From positions 3,721,607 through 3,785,606 of the forward strand of contig CM069448.1 in assembly GCA_035610835.1 (NCBI GenBank): DNA of 64,000 bases. Direction: 5' to 3'. A model generated the notes under the pieces. It made no database searches, was not told the origin of the DNA, and saw only the letters and a list, made by a program, of their open reading frames with translations. Within the stretch, counting starts at the first letter, position 1; every line of letters starts with the position of its first letter. The position numbers and the translations under genes are program-made. Below are positions 11,888 through 22,800 of this stretch, one piece after another. The DNA is from Ophiura sarsii. Taxonomy: Eukaryota > Echinodermata > Ophiuroidea > Amphilepidida > Ophiuridae.

Positions 11888-12282
11888 GCAGAGGCGGACT
11901 GGCATTTTGGGGCCGCTTGGCTCAGAGCCTCATGGGTTGTTAGATAAGTAAATCAACAACAAGCAAATTAGGGGGTTCTGACCCTTCCAAATCAGCAAAG
12001 GTCCACTCTGGCTAGTTCACCCAAGGCGAACTGGCTTACACCTGTTCATTTGGTGACGGATGAAATAGAGTTAAGATGGAGAAATCTCAACCTTGATATA
12101 TTCCCAAAGGATATGGCTGGTGGTAAGAGTGGACCTAAGGGTTTACCTGGTCTTTTGCCCCATCAATGGTCCTTCAGTGAGCCTCTGGACACATGATGTG
12201 ATGCTCATACCTTCCACTCAATGATTGAATGTAGGTTCAATAACATTTGCCCTGGCTGTTTGCATTTTCTAGTCCGCCCTGC
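11888..12282. mobile_element. inverted-repeat element with GCAGRGCGGACTRG ends
   Basis: The ends GCAGAGGCGGACTGGC and CTAGTCCGCCCTGC are inverted copies of each other, 395 bp apart. The flanks CTTGTATA and CTTGTTGG share only five leading bases, so an 8-bp duplication is weak. The interior has no coding capacity. It is read as a non-autonomous DNA transposon, class unproven. Confidence 0.5.
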
Positions 12283-13865
12283 TTGTTGGGAGGCAGGATT
12301 GCTTTTGGGTGTGCCCCTCATGACAGTGGCAACACAAGGAGAGAGAAGGGAGGGAGATATCCTTTTGTTAATGTTAGACTTTGCCTTTCCTCTATAAGCC
12401 TATAACCCAGCGTGTCACTTAATGCCCTACATTGTATTCAGGTAAATTTGCCTAGGAAACTCAGTACAAATGGCCATTTGTGAATCATGCCTCAGTAAAA
12501 TCATATTTATATACATGGGTCTTTGGTGGCAAATTAGCCCACTTTGGACAGATAATTAATTTTAAGGTGATTTATCAATTTTATTCATTATTTACTTGGG
12601 TCACATTTGAACTTGAGCAAAATTAATATAAGTGCCTCCTTCAATTGGATCTATAACCAACAGATAGCAGAATGTTAATCAATACTTAGGACATGGGGAC
12701 TGGGGAGATCAACATTTGGTTTATGCTCTTTCTACTAACAACCACCACCCGCAAACATACACATGTCCCAAAAATATTAAGATATGATAAATAAAACAAA
12801 AATCACACTTTGGAGATAAGATCAACAAAATATATTCCTAATTTAGCTAATACCTCTTCTACCATTGCTTCCTCATTTCCTTTGAAGCATCTCAATATAT
12901 AAGACTGATGATTAACTAGCACACATAATAATATAATTATAAGTCATCCGTTTCCCAGGACGAACCCACTACTATGGTGTCCTACCCGCTGCGGGCTTAT
13001 TTACAGAAGTGCTATTATTTCCACAATTGAAAATCTTAATGCCGGCATCAAGTAGTTGATAAATTGGTTTTAAAAGGCATCGATACTCTCCAACGGTATC
13101 CCATATTCATTAATGCAACAATATTTTTGCATCATCATCAGCACCATCCTTGATATAGCGTGTGTTATTACGTTAAACTTGTTGAGGGCACTCTCCATCG
13201 TTTCCACGGCACCTTTGAAAGGTAGCCACGTTGCGGGTTATTTACCGACATATAAGAACAAATTCAGGCCTCGTGATGAGATTGCACCGTTTAGAATTAC
13301 TAGCCGGTTACGGCTTGATTTGATTTTAGTATGATGCCCCGGGGGTCTTTAAGTACTCAGGGCAGGGCCTCGAGGGATGTCATCGTTGGTCTCGTGTAAG
13401 AAATTGACATTTTGCATCACCCTCTACCGGTATGCTGCTACATCTTGCCCAACAGCAATCATTTCCTGGAATACACTTTGAAACTTAGTTAAATTTCCTG
13501 GGAAAAACACAGTTTCATAACCACTTTATATCGAAGAAGTATTAAATTGCATAGCGGATCAAGCTAAGTTTCTGTTCCAAATACAGATGTCCTGGAAGAA
13601 AACCAAAAATAAATATGCGTAATTCCACATTTTATATTTAAAAGGAATTTCTCAAAATATTAACTCATTCCAGTAAAGGCAATGCTTTCAACAGTTACAA
13701 TAACAACAAACAGGCCTTTCTAGGAAAAAATCAAAACAAGTTTTTCATGATTCAAAGTGTTGTTGTTTTTTCACTTTATTAACCGTTGCGTTACGGTTAT
13801 GCAGATCCCTCATTTTGGCTGCATATTGTACATTTTCCATGGGTTAACATTAAGATTTGCCAAGG
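12283..13865. other. unannotated non-coding sequence
   Basis: No gene was recognised. The part at about 12950-13340 is richer in CpG and carries a 73-aa frame without recognisable motifs. It may be unique DNA. Confidence 0.4.
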
Positions 13866-14035
13866 CGGCGAAAACAAACCCTGTTCTACGTGCAAACGGA
13901 CCTCTCAGGTAGGGTCAGTTTGTTTTCAAATTTGTTGGTGAAAATGTTGGTAAATATTCAAAAATTCCAAAAATTTCATTTTTTTTTTTAAATTTCAAAA
14001 AATGAATATATAAAATCTCATATTCTAAAATGTGT
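13866..14035. repeat. dispersed repeat CCTGTTCTACGKGCAAACGG, copy 1
   Basis: CCCTGTTCTACGTGCAAACG followed by CTCTCAGGTAGGGTC and an AT-rich tail with AAATTCCAAAAATTTCA. Related copies lie at about 25300-25480, 33390-33570 and, inverted, 37140-37315. The element class is unknown. Confidence 0.55.
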
Positions 14036-15465
14036 GTTATTGCTGATGGTGTTAATTGAGAATGGCTACACATTGGCAACATTGAGGATGGACCATGCTG
14101 GGGATGAAGCTACAATGGCAACTAGCATGGAGCAAGTTGGGAATGGAGGAATCTAAGGAAGAGAGCAAGCATGGGAGCAGATTTAGAAAGGAGCAATCAG
14201 TGTATGTGTGTGGAATTCACATAAGGCCAACAACAAAAAGTCTGTCTCACATACATTTGGGAAAATAGCAATGCGATATGCATTTTTTGTTACAAAAAAA
14301 AAGCTATGCTAAATGCAGAAATAATTTTTTATTGTGTTTTTGGCCCACTTCTTTTTTCCCCCTTTCGGAGCAATTTTTTCATTTTTTTCAGATAACTGAA
14401 AAAGGCCCAAAACTGGGCTCATTGCGCAGAGTTATGCAGCAAAAGTGACACCACATACTTATGCGTGCGGAATAGACGAGACAGATTTTTCTTCCTTGGC
14501 CTAACTAAACCTCTGCGTTTTAACGTTTAGGTCGTTGTATGGATTTAAATCATATAACAACTTGATATTGATGACATTGTTGTGCAAGTCTAAAGCTTAT
14601 ATATATATGAATTGTCTCAGTATGAAAACCAGTATTGCTATCAGCAATTGAACCATCATCTCCTGTCACCATTGAATGCTGAACAAAAATATGTAAAAAA
14701 ACTCATCCATTAATTTAAAGGATTTTTGAATTGAAGCACTTGGCAAAGGTAACTAATTCTATAATTTAGAAAGAACAGGTACGTATTCCTCTGATTACTC
14801 TTTCCTATCAGACCTCAATGACATCTATTTTGATCAACTCTAATGTATTAGAAGCTCTGTGATGTATGCTTTCTTAATATAATAAATAGTACCTTCCTTC
14901 ATGTATGGATGACGTGTCAATGATAATTAGAACCTGTCCGTAACAAATACAGAGATGTTGTGCCGTTCACTCTTTCTACGAAAATACAATTGTACTCAAA
15001 TTTGCTTACAATAACAAATTCCACTGACTAGCGCAGGCTCCCACGGGCAAAAGCCTCCTTGTTTGACAATCGTGCGCCACAACGACTCTCACGATTTCAC
15101 AAGAAAACGTTCAGTTAACCATATCGCATCTAATAATGATGCAGCACAGGCACCCCCTAGGGTATAAAGGTAGTGTCGGGATTGCGGAGGAGTAATGCAG
15201 CTACGGAGAAGACTTATAGGGACCACATACAGTGTAAAAATTGTTTGCTTGGGGTAATGGGCAAGATAAATAAGGTTTCATCAGGCGGTGCATTTTCATT
15301 CCATCTCTCCTACCTTGTTTTACCATTCCTTACAGCATGACAACATTCAATGTTCAGATCAAATAAAAATATCAATTAAGAAAACTATTGAATTCTAAAA
15401 ATTCATGATTGATTGCGTAATTTTTAACTGATTTCAAGTTAAAAATGTTAGGTTGATGCAATAGG
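14036..15465. other. unannotated non-coding sequence
   Basis: No gene was recognised. The part at about 15030-15230 is GC-richer and not shared with other parts of the window. The rest is AT-rich. Confidence 0.4.
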
Positions 15466-15698
15466 GGTCTATTAGTTTTACCATACACACAAATATTTTT
15501 TTCCAGAAACCTTTCCCAATTTTCAAGGTCTATCTCAAGGATTACTGAACCAGTACTAGGCATGTTTGTACTTATTTCAATGCATATCTCATGGTGATTC
15601 CAAATATGGTAATGAAATTCAATCATTTTGACATTTTTGAAACATTTTGTGAAATTTTGGAATGTCGTCTGCAGACACCTGCCGTGTGGAAAGTGTTA
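15466..15698. mobile_element. TTAA-flanked MITE family F1, copy 2 (inverted, one end lost)
   Basis: Relative to copy 1 at 5193-5438 this copy is aligned with the homologous end on the right, where it reads GCCGTGTGGAAAGTGTTA. The subterminal palindrome GTCGTCTGCAGAC is next to it. The left end stops inside CTATTAGTTTTACCATACAC, so the terminal ~18 bases there are missing. The TTAA at the intact end has become TTAT. Confidence 0.75.
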
Positions 15699-16790
15699 TG
15701 GTTAGTCCAATGTTACATCCAACCAACTATTTTTAGAGACTTCCATCCACTACTCATCTGGTCAGTTATACCGATGCAAAATTACATTTGGGGAGATGAA
15801 TTCCCCTGAGGGCGCAGTGGAGCCCTGGAGCGCAGCCTCGCATCGAGGCAAGAGAGTGTAGTGGTACGCAGCACTCAGGTGCAACCATGCGAAACCAGAC
15901 GGAAGTGATGCCATTAACGGATTGCAAGTATACGGTGGTGTCAGCATATGATAGATGCTTGCGTTAACTCTTGGTCTACTGATACAGTGATACAGTAATT
16001 ATATCGCTGACAAACTACCTGTGTACCATATCAATAGATTCAGGAAGCCTTCAATGATCAAATTTTAACGCAACTATCTCCAAATAAATGAGCCCCCCCC
16101 CCCCAAGACTGATCGTACTGAAACTCAACAAATACATTCAACATGCTCACTGAGACTTGAAAGTAATACAAATGCATATCTTTGATTTTTTTCTTCTTCG
16201 CCTTCCGCGATTTTGTTAGTGAAAATTGTGTGCAAATGTTGACTTATCTGGTTGGGTTGATCCGGGTTTACTTGCATAGGTACGTTGTGTCATCGGTCGT
16301 CATCTTGCCTTACCACTTACATAGTAGAACTAACTATCTGTAAATATCTTGAGGGTTTGTATGCTCTATTCCCATGGGACGGTTAAAAGGCCGTCTCCGA
16401 AGGCAGGATTTATTTATTCCCGAGGGCATTAAGAACCCTAACCCTATAAAAAATACTACAGGAGGATGGATTGGGATGGGATGGACGGAGGTTGGTGGCA
16501 TGTATGGCCCTCTACTTTTGGAAACACTTGGAAAGTTACACCTATGGATGTACTCAAAATGAGCATGGTAAAATAACATGCCTTAAAGCCTGTCTCTTCC
16601 ACTAGGGTAAGAGGAACTCTATGAAGATTTGGCATCCTGTGACATCACTTTGTACATCCCATGGAGTAAAGCTGTGCACCAGTGACGAGGCCAAATTTCA
16701 CCCATTTCCACCCCCGCGTAGTTTTTCAACATATCCGTCCAAAAAGTGTTAGGGTTAAGCTATGAAAAATGTAATACAATACAAGTCTAA
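15699..16790. other. unannotated non-coding sequence
   Basis: No gene was recognised. It includes a C tract at 16087-16101 and a GC-richer block (15800-15940). Confidence 0.4.
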
Positions 16791-16875
16791 ATTTGTCTTA
16801 ACCCTAACCCTCCAGCCACTTCCTATGGCTCAATACCTAGACCTTACGATTTACTACAGTATCTTGCTGTAGTGA
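16791..16875. repeat. TTAACCCTAACCCTCC / CCTTACGATTTACTACAG repeat fragment
   Basis: This stretch has TTAACCCTAACCCTCC and, further on, GACCTTACGATTTACTACAG. The same two blocks occur in reverse complement at 21884-21944, where the second is part of a palindrome. Confidence 0.4.
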
Positions 16876-17020
16876 TTTGTTGGTATAAGGAATTCACCTA
16901 GCTTGACTGATAGCACTGTTTAACACACAATAACCTAGTCCCTCCATAGAACTACAATAGCATATGTGGAGGGGTAATTACCAGCACACTACGTTTACCT
17001 ACACTGTGTTGGGTTATTGT

Positions 17021-17310
17021 CTACAGAGATTCCCAGGCAATGTGTATGCACTGTGTGGGGTGTGTCTACAGAGATTCCCAGGCAATGTGTATGCTAAGAC
17101 AAGGGTTTTTACTATCATATTTGCCTGTGTAATTTGCAAGTATATAAAAGTGCCAGTACCCTTGTATTGTGTTCTTATATATAAATTGTAAATAATTTGT
17201 TTTGTTTAGGATATACCCTTGTATTGTGATGTTTAACTGTTATGACAATGTTCTTCTTATATAAATTGTAAATTGTAAATAATTTGTTTTGTTTAGGATA
17301 ACAAAGTTGT
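17021..17310. repeat. two small direct repeats in series
   Basis: CTACAGAGATTCCCAGGCAA followed by TGTGTATGC occurs at 17021 and again 45 bp later. A second pair follows: CCCTTGTATTGTG, ATATAAATTGTAAATAATTT and GTTTTGTTTAGGATA occur at about 17159-17215 and 17216-17300. The order and spacing suggest local slippage or duplication. Confidence 0.65.
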
Positions 17311-18346
17311 TTATGTATTTATTTGTTTGTTTACATCTAAAAAAAACCCCAATATCAATTATTGGTTTTCATTCAGAGATGAAACAATTTTAATCTAAGC
17401 CAAACAATTCACAGACAAAAGATAAGATTAACTTTTGCCCAATTGAATCAAATGGTTATAATTCACGAGCTGCGTATGATTCATAAATAGTACTTTTTTT
17501 CTTCTTTCTTTCTTTCTTTTTTTTTTTTTATGGTGGGAGTAGGGGTCGGGTAGTGGAGGCGTGGGGAGGAGAGGGTGTGAGGAGTGTGCACACAGGGAGG
17601 ATGATCCAGCCTGTAGACCAAAGCCTGTAGATAGAGAAAAAAAGAGAGACAACAATTAATCATAATAGTTTTTTAATTTTTTTTATTATATTCTTTTTAC
17701 ATGTGTATCAATATTATATTTTTGTTGTTGTGGAAAAATAACTATTTGCATGACATACCTGTAGATGGACTTAACTGCTGTCATCTGTGCTCCTCTCTAC
17801 CTCAACCTGCCCGAGATGGTATCTGGAAATAATAAAGGAGAAATTGATTAGATATATGGATGTATTTCCTTCATTTTTATAACGGCATGAGACCCATTAG
17901 TTGAGAGCGCATTGAATACTGTGTTTTGACACCATTGATTGTATTTTCAAGAAATCGGGTGACTATAAATACAGAGCTTTGGCTATATAATAGTGTCAGC
18001 GCAATGATGGTTGATTGTGATGCTATTTGGTTCGGTAGCATTCCTTCAACCAACCAGCCTCACCAAGGCGGCACTGGCTCTAACACTTACACTAACACTA
18101 ACACTAACACTTAACACAACCGTGGGAGGAGTGGATGGAGTATTGAGTAGCTATACATAACTGCATAGGTTCATGGCACTGCCTGGGGTCCGCCATGTTT
18201 CTTCCCCTGAATATGCTCGCCATCCACAACTCAATATTTTTAAATTTATGTTAAATTTGACACCATTGATTGTATATTCAAGTGTAGAGAGAAAGCCAAA
18301 TTGATGAAGTATGGTGTTTATTTTGCTTAGAGTTAGTCATTTTTAT
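17311..18346. other. unannotated flank of the piggyBac gene
   Basis: This is the region downstream of the minus-strand transposase. It holds a pyrimidine tract (17495-17530), a short (CACTAA)n run at 18083-18116, and a direct repeat GACACCATTGATTGTATWTT at about 17927 and 18258. I looked here for the 3' inverted end of the transposon and its TTAA and could not match any candidate to the other side. Confidence 0.45.
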
Positions 18347-18348
18347 TT
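18317..18348 (-). terminator. polyadenylation signals of the transposase gene
   Basis: On the minus strand AATAAA occurs at 18342-18347, overlapping the TAA stop codon, and again at 18317-18322. Either could direct cleavage of the transposase mRNA. The call is motif-based only. Confidence 0.45.
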
Positions 18349-20872
18349 ACCTTGTGAAGCAACGTCCTTTGCAAAAATAAATGCCACATGCCACACAACC
18401 ATATCTTGACGTTCTTGCTCTTCCACTGCTTGTTTTGTCGCCATTTGATTTGCAGGCGTAGCAATCCCTCCCGAACTCAGTCTTCATTCTCACCAACCGA
18501 TGAAGTGGACCATTGTGGGGTGGCACCATTCCAGCGGCTTCGGCAGCTTGTGGGACGTTTTCTGCTCCTTCAGCAAAGCCATCGATGAGTCCGACTGCAA
18601 TCGCCATGGTGAATTTGGAATGCCTCTTTTCGGATGTTGATGAGGTTGACAATCTTGCACGAACAAGAAGACCTTCTTCAGCCTCAGAGTCGCTGGTATC
18701 TGATGGACCAGAGGCGTCGGCTGGCTCTTCATCGGAGATATCGTGTGTTGCTCGGTATTGGTGCAACTTGTACTTGTAACATATCCAAGCGTTCACGCGG
18801 GCGATGTCAACAAGGAAATAGATGATCTGCCGCCACCAGATCTGGCTTTTCCTGGCGCAGGTATAATAAGACCGCAGTTGGTCAGCACGGTCGACTCCTC
18901 CCATGTTCTTGGTGTAGGATATGATGGCGGGTGGAGCAGCTACCTCTTGCTTGACTCGTCTCTTATGTCCGTCTTTGGAGAACTTTCGGAACAGTGTGTC
19001 TTGAACTTTGTTCCGAAAGGCAGAGTACGCTGAAGACAATACGGACATAATTGACGAGTCTCGCCATAGGGAGTATGTGTATCGACCGCGCTGCCGGCTG
19101 TAGAAGGTACCTCGACGGGTCTTTAGCATCGTAGTCACCTTCTTCAGTTGCCTTCTGTTTTTGTTCACCCTGGCATCTGTGGAAAAGTCCACGGCTAGAT
19201 CCTTACTTGACCGTTTGATGGCCCCGGTCATATAAGTCTTCTGCGCAAATAACTCCTGGGCAAACTGCATGGAAGAGTAAAGCCTGTCACAGAAGATGTG
19301 ATGCCATTTGTTTAGAAATGGTGTGACCACTTCCATAGCTCTTTTGACAACTTTGATTGGTTTTGAGGCAACCTTATGGATTTCAAAGTTACACATGTAG
19401 CCGCTGGCTGACTCGGCTAATGCATATACTTTAAACCCTGCTCGGATGGGTTTGCACGGCATGAAGAAGCGGTGGACGGAGGCCTTGAATCCTTTATACC
19501 GTATCATCGCCTCATCTATCGCAAGTTCTCTTGCACAGTTATAATTCTCCTTACAGCACTTCTTGACTGTATCCCAAACTACCTGGACTTTGTGGAGAGG
19601 TCTCTTCATCATCGCCTTATTTCTTCTCTTGTTTTTAGAATAGGTTTCAGATGGTAGCTTCTCTGGGTCGGAAGGGTCGTTAGGATCAGAGCACATCAGG
19701 TGCTGACTGATCACATCAAACCGACATCGCGTCATGGTCCTGGCAATTAGAATGTTGCGATAGCCAGGATGAGCTGACCAGTAATCTCTGTAGTTGCTGG
19801 TCTTGGAGAGGCCCATGACAATGTGAATACCCAGCCAGGCACGGATTTCAGCGGTTGATGTTGCTCTGAGGGCTTGTCTCGCTTTACACATCTTCAAATT
19901 GGTCCACCCTGCTATAAGTATGAATAGTTGGAGAGGGAAAAACTTGAAGAAAAACTTAACTGGTGTCATACCGGAATGGCCAAACGTTGGACCACGAGGA
20001 GTGTCTCCCTTGAAGTGCCGCCTCTTCAACTTTTTCAGTCCTCTTGACCAGCCTCTGATGTCAACATCCGGATCGTCGTCGCTCTCTTCTGGATCGGGAT
20101 CGTTGTCAGATCCAGGATCTGCGAACTTGGGGGCACGACGTTTCCTCTTTTTTTTGTTAGCTTTCTTCTTGCGCACAATGATCGGTCTTGTCGGATCTAC
20201 TGCCACCTCATCATCTTCATCATCATCTTCACCATCCTCATCAGTATCATCACCTTCACCATCGTTATCGTTGCCATTGTCATCTTCGTCACCATCATCG
20301 TCTGCTCCAGCTTCACCGTCGTTACTATCCTCACCACCATTCGCATCATTCACATCCATGTCTTGATCTTCCTCCTCATCAGCAAATCCAAAAGCGGAAT
20401 CACTATCCTCCTCATCAACCTCTACATCAACCTCTTCCACCTCATCAACCTCACCCGCCTCTTCATCCTCCTCATCAACCTCTTCATCCTCCTCATCAAC
20501 CTCTTCCACCTCATCAACCTCTTCATCCTCCTCATCAACCTCTTCCACCTCATCAACCTCTTCCGCCTCATCAACCTCTTCCGCCTCTCCATTTTCCTCA
20601 TCAACCTCTTCCACCTCATCAACCTCTTCCGCCTCTCCATTCTCCTCATCAACCTCTTCATCCTCCTCACTAACACCTTCAATTTCTCCAATCTCCTTCT
20701 CTCCATGCTTGGATTTCTTCTTCTTTCTCTTCACCTCTCCTTCCACAGGGGTCTTTCTTCCCATACGATCTCGCATGGCATATCTCCTGCCTCTTCTCCC
20801 AGTAACCAGAGATGCTGCTCCATCCTCTCTTGAGAGATCAGCCTGACGTGCTGCTAGTTGACGAGTTGTCAT
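18347..20872 (-). CDS. piggyBac-family transposase (intact, 841 aa)
   Basis: A single uninterrupted frame encodes a DDD transposase of the piggyBac family, enzymes that cut out and insert DNA at TTAA. Residues 1-60 are basic and include KRKKKKSK. Residues 62-236 are an acidic low-complexity region made of EEVDE-type repeats and D/E/G/N runs. Lys/Arg-rich segments follow at 234-246 and 279-286. The catalytic core covers about 300-705. The expected acidic residues are visible at D453 (LAIDEAMIRYKG), D529 (HIFCDRLYSS), and D661 with D664 (NMGGVDRADQ). The C-terminus has a cysteine cluster, C804, C807, C826, C829, C834 and C838, matching the DNA-binding cysteine-rich domain of the family. At 841 aa it is longer than insect piggyBac because of the acidic extension. 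No frameshift or stop is present. No matching inverted ends with TTAA were identified, so it may be a young transposon with diverged ends or a domesticated copy. Confidence 0.93.
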   Translation of the reverse strand: MTTRQLAARQADLSREDGAASLVTGRRGRRYAMRDRMGRKTPVEGEVKRKKKKSKHGEKEIGEIEGVSEEDEEVDEENGEAEEVDEVEEVDEENGEAEEVDEAEEVDEVEEVDEEDEEVDEVEEVDEEDEEVDEEDEEAGEVDEVEEVDVEVDEEDSDSAFGFADEEEDQDMDVNDANGGEDSNDGEAGADDDGDEDDNGNDNDGEGDDTDEDGEDDDEDDEVAVDPTRPIIVRKKKANKKKRKRRAPKFADPGSDNDPDPEESDDDPDVDIRGWSRGLKKLKRRHFKGDTPRGPTFGHSGMTPVKFFFKFFPLQLFILIAGWTNLKMCKARQALRATSTAEIRAWLGIHIVMGLSKTSNYRDYWSAHPGYRNILIARTMTRCRFDVISQHLMCSDPNDPSDPEKLPSETYSKNKRRNKAMMKRPLHKVQVVWDTVKKCCKENYNCARELAIDEAMIRYKGFKASVHRFFMPCKPIRAGFKVYALAESASGYMCNFEIHKVASKPIKVVKRAMEVVTPFLNKWHHIFCDRLYSSMQFAQELFAQKTYMTGAIKRSSKDLAVDFSTDARVNKNRRQLKKVTTMLKTRRGTFYSRQRGRYTYSLWRDSSIMSVLSSAYSAFRNKVQDTLFRKFSKDGHKRRVKQEVAAPPAIISYTKNMGGVDRADQLRSYYTCARKSQIWWRQIIYFLVDIARVNAWICYKYKLHQYRATHDISDEEPADASGPSDTSDSEAEEGLLVRARLSTSSTSEKRHSKFTMAIAVGLIDGFAEGAENVPQAAEAAGMVPPHNGPLHRLVRMKTEFGRDCYACKSNGDKTSSGRARTSRYGCVACGIYFCKGRCFTR
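20405..20700. repeat. imperfect trinucleotide-based repeat within the transposase frame
   Basis: On the plus strand this is a run of TCATCAACCTCTTCCACC-like units of about 18 to 24 bp. It encodes the EEVDE repeats of the transposase N-terminus. It also creates long spurious frames on both strands. The array probably changes length by slippage while staying in frame. Confidence 0.75.
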
Positions 20873-21008
20873 ATTATTTCTGCAGAGGCGCTATTTCTGC
20901 TTGAAATAATAAGAGCTTACTTTGTGGTAGAAAAGATCGTTTTTATGCTTTGAGCTTGCTAATAATTTACTAATAGCAAATGAGAGGCTGATTGCAATTT
21001 TCTCTCTC

Positions 21009-21018
21009 CTTATATACC
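21009..21018 (-). promoter_or_regulatory. TATA box upstream of the transposase
   Basis: On the minus strand the sequence is GTATATAAGG, about 137 bp upstream of the ATG at 20872. Transcription would be expected to start about 30 bp downstream, leaving a leader of roughly 100 bases. It lies between the coding region and the E2F/X-box module cluster. Confidence 0.6.
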
Positions 21019-21053
21019 CTCTGCAGACTTGCCATATTGAAATTAGATGGTGT

Positions 21054-21289
21054 GTTACCATAGTAACTGGCTTATCATTTGCTGAATTTTCCCGCTCCAT
21101 AATTTAATTTGCATAGATATAATCCTTACTATGGCAACTATTCTGCAATTTGCTGAATTTTCCCGCTCCATAATTAAGTTTTCCCGCTTCATAATTTATC
21201 AAATCAAATTATGGAGCGGGAAAATTCAGCAAATTGCAGAACAGTTGCCATAGTAAGGATTATAAGTTAATTATGGAGCGGGAAAACTC
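21054..21289. promoter_or_regulatory. inverted-repeat module cluster with E2F-like and X-box-like sites
   Basis: Two arms of about 85-90 bp (21084-21175 and 21207-21289) are inverted copies separated by about 31 bp. A partial direct copy precedes them at 21054-21104. Each module joins an X-box-like palindrome to a TTTCCCGC site. X-box-like sites are GTTACCATAGTAAC at 21054-21067 and the variant GTTGCCATAGTAAG at 21244-21257 and, inverted, 21125-21138. Exact TTTCCCGC (E2F consensus TTTSSCGC) is at 21088-21095, 21159-21166, 21180-21187 and, inverted, 21216-21223 and 21278-21285. It sits just upstream of the TATA box, so it is read as the upstream promoter or subterminal region of the transposon. 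A separate foldback element is the main alternative. Confidence 0.6.
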
Positions 21290-22657
21290 AAATATCAGGC
21301 ATGATTGATGGTGATTTTTCTTTTTTAAAAGGCCCAAAATCAAGCTAAAAATAAACAAAAAATGTGTAAATGCCTGATGTATATAAATTATAAAATATGG
21401 ACCATATACAAATTTATTTTGCTAAGGCAATTGCCATATAGGCCCATATAAATTAAATAATATTAAAATACTTACCCAAATTTGAAATGAAATTGACTCT
21501 TCTCACTGCCTTATATATTTGATGATCAAAGGGTACACTGCCTCAGCAATTAGCACCCACTTGTAGTTGAAGACTTCCTAATCCCATAGTCTAGACTTAA
21601 CTATTTGGATACAAAGGAAAAACCCATCCCACATCTATACACACACTCATAATACTCATTATTACCTACACATAACACTGCGCTACAGAAAGGGGGTTTA
21701 TGAGGTGATAACCTACACATGACAATACACTACACAAGGGTAGTTGGCATTATTTAGCCTACACTCACAGCTAAGTGCCTAGCCCTTACAAGGAACCACA
21801 GTGAGTCTACATCAGTAATTTCCTTATATCAACAAATGACTACAGCAATGCACTTGTGTGCAGTGAATACCTGAACATGACAATTTACTACAGAGGGCCC
21901 TCTGTAGTAAATCGTAAGGTCCAGGAGGGTTAGGGTTAATGTAACCAATATTACATGTCTTTCCTTCACACCACATTTGTTTGCTCTCAAATAGATGAAC
22001 ATTCTCTGCTGTATGAACAAATATGATTAATCCACCTGTCAAAATGATGGCGATGTCAATATCATTCCTCAGCCATCAATGCATCAACGGCACTTTTACC
22101 CCTTCCCCAATTCTAAATATCAGGCTGGCTTTAATCAATTCTTGGAAATACAACTCAAATCTGTCATGTTTGTTTGTTATATATATAAATTCTTAGTAGC
22201 AATCCATAAATATCCTGCAATATTGTGATTTGCTGCAATTGAGCATACAATGTTTGATGAAGGAGTGTTTTCCCTTTTATTTTCCCTAATCTCTCCTCTT
22301 TCTTTCTGCACTGAATAACAAAGTTCAGCAGAAATGGTATTCAAAGTTCAGAAAAATCAGTGTTAACTCTTGTCGCTGAAAGAATTCCAAAAATCATGTC
22401 ATCAATACTGTTTGGTTTAATGACAAGCCATCACACATGTCAAATAACGGTGATTCAGCTTTCTATTCCCTCCCTCTCACTCACACACTCGATATTGATA
22501 AGAAGTCATAACTCTTCATATCGTATCATATTAGATACATACAGTATACACGATTTGAAGAGGTGGCAGCGAGGGTTTACCCAAACTGTCATCCTAAGCA
22601 CTTGTTCTCTCATCACAATGACACGGGCGGGCAGTAAATTGTAAGAAGACTAACACG
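21290..22657. other. unannotated non-coding sequence
   Basis: No gene was found. A short perfect palindrome, TTTACTACAGAGGGCCCTCT followed by GTAGTAAA, lies at about 21886-21910. It is followed by GGAGGGTTAGGGTTAA, repeating the blocks seen at 16791-16875. The right-hand end of the piggyBac element was sought here without success. Confidence 0.45.
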
Positions 22658-22800
22658 AGTCAATTAGTTCATGGCAACTTGCACTGATGGTCTTAAGATA
22701 TTCCTAGTCAATTAGTTCATGGTATCTCTCACGGATGGTCTTAAGATATTCCTAGTCAATTAGTTCATGGTGTCTTTCACTGATTGTGTAAAGATTTTCA
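22658..22800. repeat. 48-bp tandem repeat, about three copies
   Basis: Units begin AGTCAATTAGTTCATGGYA at 22658, 22706 and 22754. They contain GATGGTCTTAAGATATTCCT. The third unit is incomplete and diverges at its end. Confidence 0.8.

Noticed and set aside
16791..16815. Interstitial telomere repeat TTAACCCTAACCCT
   Set aside because: Only two units, and the same block occurs with other shared sequence at 21925-21944, so it belongs to a dispersed repeat.
20188..20833. Long plus-strand frames (155-161 aa) rich in His/Pro/Leu/Ser
   Set aside because: They are antisense readings of the repetitive acidic domain of the transposase and follow the DNA period.
18111..21270. TTAA at 18111 and TTAA at 21267 as the piggyBac target duplication
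   Set aside because: The bases next to them (CACAACCGTGGG and CTTATAATCC read inward) do not match, so no inverted terminal repeat supports this pair.
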